This document shows positions 60,143 to 64,000 of a stretch of DNA of 64,000 nt, one piece after another (position 1 is the first letter of the stretch; each line of letters opens with the position of its first letter). The stretch lies in the IMG/VR virus record IMGVR_UViG_3300046168_000058, positions 1 to 64,000 of that record; one strand, given 5' to 3'. The position numbers were made by a program, and so were the translations under genes. This DNA comes from a virus. Under the pieces are notes generated by a model. That model was not told where the DNA came from, ran no database searches, and saw nothing but the letters and a program-made list of their open reading frames with translations.

Positions 60143-60449
60143 CAACACGAAGGAAGATCAGACCAATGCCGATGTACGTTTATCTGAGTTTATGCGTGGT
60201 GAGCGTACTGTGCTGTTTAATGGCGAAGAGCATGTCTATGATTCGGAAGGTATGCGGACTTATACGCTTGAGGAGGTTGGCACCATTATGGGAGTCACTC
60301 GGGAGCGTGTCCGTCAGATTGAGGAAACAGGTATACGGAAAATGTGGCGTGCTTTTGACATCATGTGCAAGCGCGAGGGAGTCACTAAAGAAGAATTTAT
60401 GGGGATGTTATTAGGTGGAAACGATGAAGCAACAGTCTACATGCCCTAA
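59955..60449 (+). CDS. Sigma70 region-4-like protein (up to 164 aa)
   Basis: YTLEEVGTIMGVTRERVRQIEETGIRKMWRAF (about residues 101-132) is a classical sigma70 region 4.2 HTH that recognises -35 elements. The ATG at 59955 overlaps the previous stop (ATGA), but its first 63 residues (Ser/Lys/Arg-rich) are overprinted by the zinc-ribbon gene. A later start (ATG 60192) would leave an 85-aa region-4 protein. No region 2 or 3 is attached. Partner of the region-3-like protein upstream is an inference. Confidence 0.75.
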   Translation: MTRSKEDANALVADTASQRKSARRKNSKSSSSSKKSSSKRVPKSEDSKALSEKYLEPPLPFPNNTKEDQTNADVRLSEFMRGERTVLFNGEEHVYDSEGMRTYTLEEVGTIMGVTRERVRQIEETGIRKMWRAFDIMCKREGVTKEEFMGMLLGGNDEATVYMP

Positions 60450-61743
60450 GCTATTTGATTGGCAGGAGGCTCATGCGAGGAGACTCTCGGATGCGCTTAC
60501 TGTATTTGGATATGCGAAGGATGGCTCGGATACGGGCACCGGTAAAACGGTTGTCGCTCTGTCTGTGGCCAAAGACCTGGGACTTACACCCTTTGTCGTT
60601 TGCCCTAAGTCCGTTGTCCCATCGTGGAAAGAGTGGATACAGAAATTTTACCCATCCTCCACTAACTATGTCTTGAACTACGAAAGTCTGGTTCGTGGCA
60701 AGACAGAGTACTACAAGCGCAAGGGGTCGCAGAGATTATGGACTCTGCACCCCGAGCGTGTACTTTTAATTTTTGACGAAGATCATCGGTGCAAGGGCGC
60801 GAAGAGCGAAAACGCAAAGATGATGATCGCGGCTAAGAGCAGAGGCTTAATCACCCTGTCTTTAGGTGCGACCAGTTGCAACTCCCCTATCGAAATGCGT
60901 GCTCTAGGTTATCTGTTAGAGATGCATGATGATAGAGGTTGGTGGAATTGGTGTCTCAAAAACGGGTGTAAGCGTGGAACCTTTGGCGGATTGACTTTCA
61001 CGGGGAATAAGTCGGCCTTGAAAAGGATTCACGATCACATCTACAAAGAAGGACGGGGGAGCAGATTAAAGATCACCGATCTGCCCCCCGGCTCCTTCCC
61101 TGATGGGGTTGTTATCCCTGAGGGCTACGATGTCGGATCGACAAACGAGATTGAGAAAATTTATCACGATCTATGGGTTAAGCTTGAGGAGATTGAACAT
61201 AAGAAATCAGATAATGATAACCCTCTAACTCTTCAGCTTCGGGCTCGGCAGGAGGTGGAGCTATTAAAAGTTCCTGTCCTTGAAGAGCTCGCCCGTGATG
61301 CATTGGAGGCTGATAACTCCGTAGTAATATTTGTAAATTTTAGGGAGACGCTCGAGGCTCTGCTTCGTAGGCTGTCTGGAACTCATGAAATCAGTGTAAT
61401 TGAAGGTTCTCAGTCTGGGGTGGCTAGAGACCTTGAAGTTAAAAGATTTCAGAGAGATGAGTCCCGGATATGTCTGGTCACGACACAAGCGGGAGGCACA
61501 GGTTTGAGCCTTCATGATGTCAACGGCAAGCATCCTCGGGTGTCCCTGATTTCACCGAGCTTTAGCGCAATTGACCTGAAACAAGCACTTGGACGGATTC
61601 ACAGGGCGGGAGCCCAGAGCCCTGCCGTCCAAAAAATTATATTCGCGGAGGGGACTGTGGAGATGCGTGTCTGCCGTCTTGTCCGCAAGAAACTGAACAA
61701 CATCGATCTTATCAATGATGATGAGATGAATCCATTATTATGA
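60424..61743 (+). CDS. SNF2/DEAD-type helicase (439 aa)
   Basis: Superfamily-2 helicase: Walker A DTGTGKT (about residue 38), motif II as DEDH, a motif III-like SLGATS, and C-terminal motifs VVIFVNFRETLEAL, VTTQAGGTGLSLHD and QALGRIHRAGAQSP. This is the small phage SNF2-like form. Start at ATG 60424 with Shine-Dalgarno AGGTGG 5 nt upstream; an upstream GTG (60415) is possible. Likely recombination or replication remodelling. Confidence 0.85.
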   Translation: MKQQSTCPKLFDWQEAHARRLSDALTVFGYAKDGSDTGTGKTVVALSVAKDLGLTPFVVCPKSVVPSWKEWIQKFYPSSTNYVLNYESLVRGKTEYYKRKGSQRLWTLHPERVLLIFDEDHRCKGAKSENAKMMIAAKSRGLITLSLGATSCNSPIEMRALGYLLEMHDDRGWWNWCLKNGCKRGTFGGLTFTGNKSALKRIHDHIYKEGRGSRLKITDLPPGSFPDGVVIPEGYDVGSTNEIEKIYHDLWVKLEEIEHKKSDNDNPLTLQLRARQEVELLKVPVLEELARDALEADNSVVIFVNFRETLEALLRRLSGTHEISVIEGSQSGVARDLEVKRFQRDESRICLVTTQAGGTGLSLHDVNGKHPRVSLISPSFSAIDLKQALGRIHRAGAQSPAVQKIIFAEGTVEMRVCRLVRKKLNNIDLINDDEMNPLL

Positions 61744-61844
61744 GAAAACTAATACCTTACATCCTACGACCTTTGATCTTAATCCAAAGACTTTTGACCA
61801 AGAAGCGTGAAGAGAAGTTTGAGCCGAAAAGACCTTTTCTTTGA
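61740..61844 (+). CDS. Basic amphipathic peptide (34 aa)
   Basis: MRKLIPYILRPLILIQRLLTKK…: basic-hydrophobic helix. Starts by ATGA overlap with the helicase stop. Could be a membrane-active or RNA polymerase-binding early peptide; no family recognised. Confidence 0.4.
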   Translation: MRKLIPYILRPLILIQRLLTKKREEKFEPKRPFL

Positions 61845-61871
61845 TTTTTTACTTTTCTTTTTCGTACGCAA

Positions 61872-61901
61872 GTGTTATACATTTGCATAACACCACACAC
61901 C
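61872..61901 (+). promoter_or_regulatory. Operator-like 7-8-7 palindrome and CCACACACC leader
   Basis: GTGTTAT-N8-ATAACAC (61872-61893) has the same geometry and 12-mer core (TATACATTTGCA) as the site at 56853. CCACACACC (61893-61901) follows directly, then a 23-nt AC/AT-rich leader to the ATG at 61925. Transcription control and translation leader are thus joined in one short region. Confidence 0.5.
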
Positions 61902-61924
61902 AACCCACATAACCCAATATTATT

Positions 61925-62227
61925 ATGAGATTAAATCCCGATTTTTTCGAGGATCCTGAAAGCGATCCAGAGAGCCAACTTGATGACGCAATACAGGAGA
62001 TTACTAAGTTTTCATCATTACCTGCAGAGACACAATCCGAAATATATCAATACGGTGAGCAAGTTAGCCACATGATTGCAACAGCACCCAAGGATGTAGA
62101 GGATCCTATGGCATACTACTTAGGGTTTCAAGCTATGCAGATTAATGCTTTACAGAAATCGTTAGTGAAGGCTCAGAAGATAGCGGTATTGCTAGCAGGA
62201 AAAATAGACGATCTTTCTAATGAGTAG
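61925..62227 (+). CDS. Hypothetical helical protein (100 aa)
   Basis: Acidic start (RLNPDFFEDPESDPESQLDDAIQ), helical middle and C-terminus (YLGFQAMQINALQKSLVKAQKIAVLLAGKI). First gene behind the leader element; no Shine-Dalgarno. No family recognised. Confidence 0.6.
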   Translation: MRLNPDFFEDPESDPESQLDDAIQEITKFSSLPAETQSEIYQYGEQVSHMIATAPKDVEDPMAYYLGFQAMQINALQKSLVKAQKIAVLLAGKIDDLSNE

Positions 62228-62450
62228 CCCGGAAGAGATTAAAGATCTACCAACTATTCGAATCCTCAAGGAGCGCGAGGTTCCCTATGTCGAATGGGAT
62301 CTTGAGATGGAGGATGATACCCATGCCATGCTTGTTAAGTGGGGTAAGGAGGGTGCGACCGATGAGGATTTTGTAAACATAGCAGTCCGCGAAGGATTAA
62401 AAGCCTTTGTAGAAAGCAAGGAGGAGATTGATGAAGATATCACTGAGTAA
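62220..62450 (+). CDS. Hypothetical acidic protein (76 aa)
   Basis: Acidic, begins 8 nt before the previous stop. Resembles early phage accessory proteins in composition (TIRILKEREVPYVEWDLEMEDDTHAMLVKWGKEGATDEDFVNIAVREGLKAF). No family recognised. Confidence 0.6.
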   Translation: MSSPEEIKDLPTIRILKEREVPYVEWDLEMEDDTHAMLVKWGKEGATDEDFVNIAVREGLKAFVESKEEIDEDITE

Positions 62451-62622
62451 TTTTGGAAAAACTTTTACGGTTGAGCTGGAGCAGGACTCTAGTCTCGATA
62501 CCTGTTTAGATGCAATCAAGGGATTGCTTGTGTCCGTAGGTTTTCACCCTACGACAGTAGATTGGCATATTAAAACGGATACATGGAATCTCGAGCAGAG
62601 TCCATTTGGCGACGATGAGTAG
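62431..62622 (+). CDS. Hypothetical small protein (63 aa)
   Basis: Start at ATG 62431 (Shine-Dalgarno GGAGG 6 nt upstream). Beta-alpha sequence (MKISLSNFGKTFTVELEQDSSLDTCLDAIKGLLVSVGF). No family recognised. Confidence 0.6.
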   Translation: MKISLSNFGKTFTVELEQDSSLDTCLDAIKGLLVSVGFHPTTVDWHIKTDTWNLEQSPFGDDE

Positions 62623-62887
62623 TCCTGAACAACATCATGCGCTTGGGCCGAGCACATTAAAGTATGTAGAAATTTGCCCATCGTATCGCTCCTCCAACGA
62701 GACCAACATCTTTGCGGAGGAGGGTACGCTTTTACATTCAGCAGCTGAGACTGGCGATCTCACCGAGCTTAACGAGGAGCAGTTACGACATGTCGTATCG
62801 TGTTTAGATTATTTAAAACCTTTGGAAGATCAGGCGGATCAAGTTTTCAAAGAGTTGCGTGTGGAGATTGGATATGGATCAGATTAA
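62615..62887 (+). CDS. N-terminal fragment of PD-(D/E)XK (Cas4/RecB-like, DUF2800-type) nuclease (90 aa)
   Basis: LGPSTLKYVEICPSYRSSNETNIFAEEGTLLHSAAETGDLTELNEEQLRHVVSCLDYLKPL, followed by VFKELRVEIG, is the start of Cas4/RecB-type phage nucleases: substrate-binding helices and the conserved EEGTLLH His. Here the frame stops after about 90 residues. The catalytic D…DxK part lies in a separate gene (63094). Start at ATG 62615, 8-nt overlap with the previous gene. Confidence 0.7.
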   Translation: MSSPEQHHALGPSTLKYVEICPSYRSSNETNIFAEEGTLLHSAAETGDLTELNEEQLRHVVSCLDYLKPLEDQADQVFKELRVEIGYGSD

Positions 62888-63104
62888 AGAAGGAAAGATT
62901 CGACAAAGTACCGAGGCCCCTCTTTGGCACGAGCTTCAACTGCTCGGCTCTGGAGATAAGGTTGTCGGAAGAAGTGTCATCAGGCGGGGTGACTCAATTT
63001 ATGTGGAGACTAACTTCGAGCAGGTTCCTATCTATGCGTTCAAAATGAACGGGAATCTCATGAATTTTCTTCGCGAGCATAGGAGTGTGTGGGATGGAGA
63101 GTAG
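62874..63104 (+). CDS. Small protein inserted between nuclease halves (76 aa)
   Basis: MDQIKEGKIRQSTEAPLWHELQLLGSGDKVVGRSVIRRGDSIYVETNFEQVPIYAFKMNGNLMNFL…: mixed alpha/beta, no family recognised. It starts 14 nt inside the N-terminal nuclease piece and ends 11 nt inside the C-terminal piece, so the three translate as a chain in three different frames. It is not expected within the nuclease family at this point. Confidence 0.6.
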   Translation: MDQIKEGKIRQSTEAPLWHELQLLGSGDKVVGRSVIRRGDSIYVETNFEQVPIYAFKMNGNLMNFLREHRSVWDGE

Positions 63105-63939
63105 TATATTTGGAACAGTAGATCGGGTCGTCATAAGAGGAACTCATGTCGATGTAGTAGATTTTAAATTTGGTCGCGGTGAGATCGATGATGCGGAAAT
63201 TAATATTCAGGGTCAGGCATATTTGCTTGGCGTAATGGATAAGTTTCCAGAGCTCGAGACCGCTACCGTTCATTTTATCATTCCAAGAAGGGATGAGGTT
63301 TTTACTGCTGATTTCACTCGTGCTGACATGGAGGGGATCCGTCTTCGCATCGGTCTTATTGTTGGTAAGGCTATGCTTTCTGATGCGGAGCGGATCCCCA
63401 ATACCGAGGGCTGTAAATACTGTAAGCACAAGCTATCCTGCCCTGCCCTGAATGATAAGATGCTACCTCTTGCTAAGAAGTATGCGAAGACTGTAGATGA
63501 TTTTGAATTAAATCTTTGGGGCAGCTACTCCCCTGCTGAGATCGAGGATCCTGAGGTTCTTGGTAAGATGCTTAATGTAGCCAGCGTGGTAGACAAGTGG
63601 GCAGAGGCTGCCAAGAAACAGGCGACAAAGCTTGCAACAGATGAAGGTCTGGAGATACCCGGATACGATCTGCATTTCAGAACAGCAACTGCAAAGATTG
63701 ATGATAGTCAGGCTGCTTTCGATGCGGTGGAGCATTTGCTAAGTGCGGAAGAATTTATGAATGCGTGTAATGTTACCCCCTCTGCATTGGGTAAAGCGTA
63801 TTCTGAAAAACTTCCACGGGGTGAGAAGAAGGACGCCAGGGCTAAGATCGACAATGCCCTTGAGGATGCAGGAGTAATCCTGTCCGAAGAAGAACGGAGT
63901 TTGACTCCTTATCTTAGGAAATCAAAAAATTTATCTTGA
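63094..63939 (+). CDS. C-terminal (catalytic) fragment of PD-(D/E)XK Cas4/RecB-like nuclease (281 aa)
   Basis: Opens SSIFGTVDRVVIRGTHVDVVDFKFGRG: catalytic Asp in GTVDRV and the DxK of VDFKFG. Then IQGQAYLLGVMDKFPELETATVHFIIPRRDEVFTADFTR, typical of the family, and a Cys motif GCKYCKHKLSCPAL that could be a Cas4-like metal site. Own start at 63094 with AGGAG 8 nt upstream. Together the two pieces have the length of a normal single-chain family member. Confidence 0.8.
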   Translation: MESSIFGTVDRVVIRGTHVDVVDFKFGRGEIDDAEINIQGQAYLLGVMDKFPELETATVHFIIPRRDEVFTADFTRADMEGIRLRIGLIVGKAMLSDAERIPNTEGCKYCKHKLSCPALNDKMLPLAKKYAKTVDDFELNLWGSYSPAEIEDPEVLGKMLNVASVVDKWAEAAKKQATKLATDEGLEIPGYDLHFRTATAKIDDSQAAFDAVEHLLSAEEFMNACNVTPSALGKAYSEKLPRGEKKDARAKIDNALEDAGVILSEEERSLTPYLRKSKNLS

Positions 63940-63940
63940 G

Positions 63941-64000
63941 TGTATAACATTTGTTAACGCTCGCAAAACAATAACCAATAGACAGGAAGGATACAAGATG
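63941..64000 (+). promoter_or_regulatory. Promoter/leader of the next gene (start codon at window end)
   Basis: TGTATAACATTTG at 63941 (fourth copy of the TGTATAACA motif), then an A-rich leader and GGAAGGATACAAG before an ATG at 63998-64000, the probable start of the next gene, which lies outside the window. Confidence 0.5.

Overview
The window is part of a temperate tailed bacteriophage genome (or a prophage or viral contig). Its structural genes have the short-tailed (podovirus-like) style: an N4-gp56-type major capsid protein, a P22 gp4/T7 gp11-like adaptor, a tail-nozzle candidate, an 11.6-kb gene for a giant polyvalent ejection protein, and no tape-measure, sheath or tube genes. The protein families present are common in aquatic phages, but nothing in the sequence identifies the host beyond being bacterial. 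The predicted attachment site suggests the host carries a tRNA-Leu(CAA) gene.

Layout. (1) 1-1.36 kb, plus strand: the end of a replicative SF3-type helicase and a small PD-(D/E)XK nuclease. (2) 1.35-3.26 kb: a lysogeny/integration module with two small leftward genes, one with a helix-turn-helix, a sigma70-type promoter, a 5' half of tRNA-Leu(CAA) inside a 12-bp inverted repeat (candidate attP), and a tyrosine integrase. (3) 3.26-47.17 kb, entirely minus strand: the late operon, read from right to left. Its order is small terminase, a cluster of tiny basic proteins, large terminase, internal virion protein, giant ejection protein, portal, repeat-bearing accessory structural proteins, tail fibres, small membrane (lysis-like) proteins, scaffold, capsid, a terminator, adaptor, tail proteins. 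(4) 47.17-47.64 kb: non-coding, next to the small terminase. (5) 47.7-55.7 kb, minus strand: an early/middle operon with rIIA, rIIB, GP88, DUF932, two HhH-GPD DNA-glycosylase-like proteins and several unknowns, almost all without a Shine-Dalgarno sequence. (6) 55.9-64 kb, mostly plus strand: early regulation and replication, with HNH nuclease, two ribbon-helix-helix regulators, RuvC-like resolvase, a four-helix-bundle protein, separate sigma region-3-like and region-4-like proteins, zinc ribbon, SNF2-type helicase and a split Cas4/RecB-like nuclease. Most small genes are coupled by ATGA, GTGA or TAATG overlaps.

The most unusual points are these. A 9-mer, CCACACACC, recurs in the 5' leaders of genes that lack a Shine-Dalgarno. 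Sigma-factor regions 3 and 4 are carried by two different small genes of one operon. A 13-14-residue 'GPxxL / PxxVxDL' repeat is shared by four different structural proteins. A PD-(D/E)XK nuclease is split by an inserted small gene. A tRNA half-gene and a duplicated integrase start surround the attachment site. A ~60-bp promoter-like element occurs twice. Two structural genes are interrupted by single-base frame changes that are either programmed or sequence errors. No canonical endolysin, RNA polymerase, DNA polymerase or reverse transcriptase was recognised in the window.
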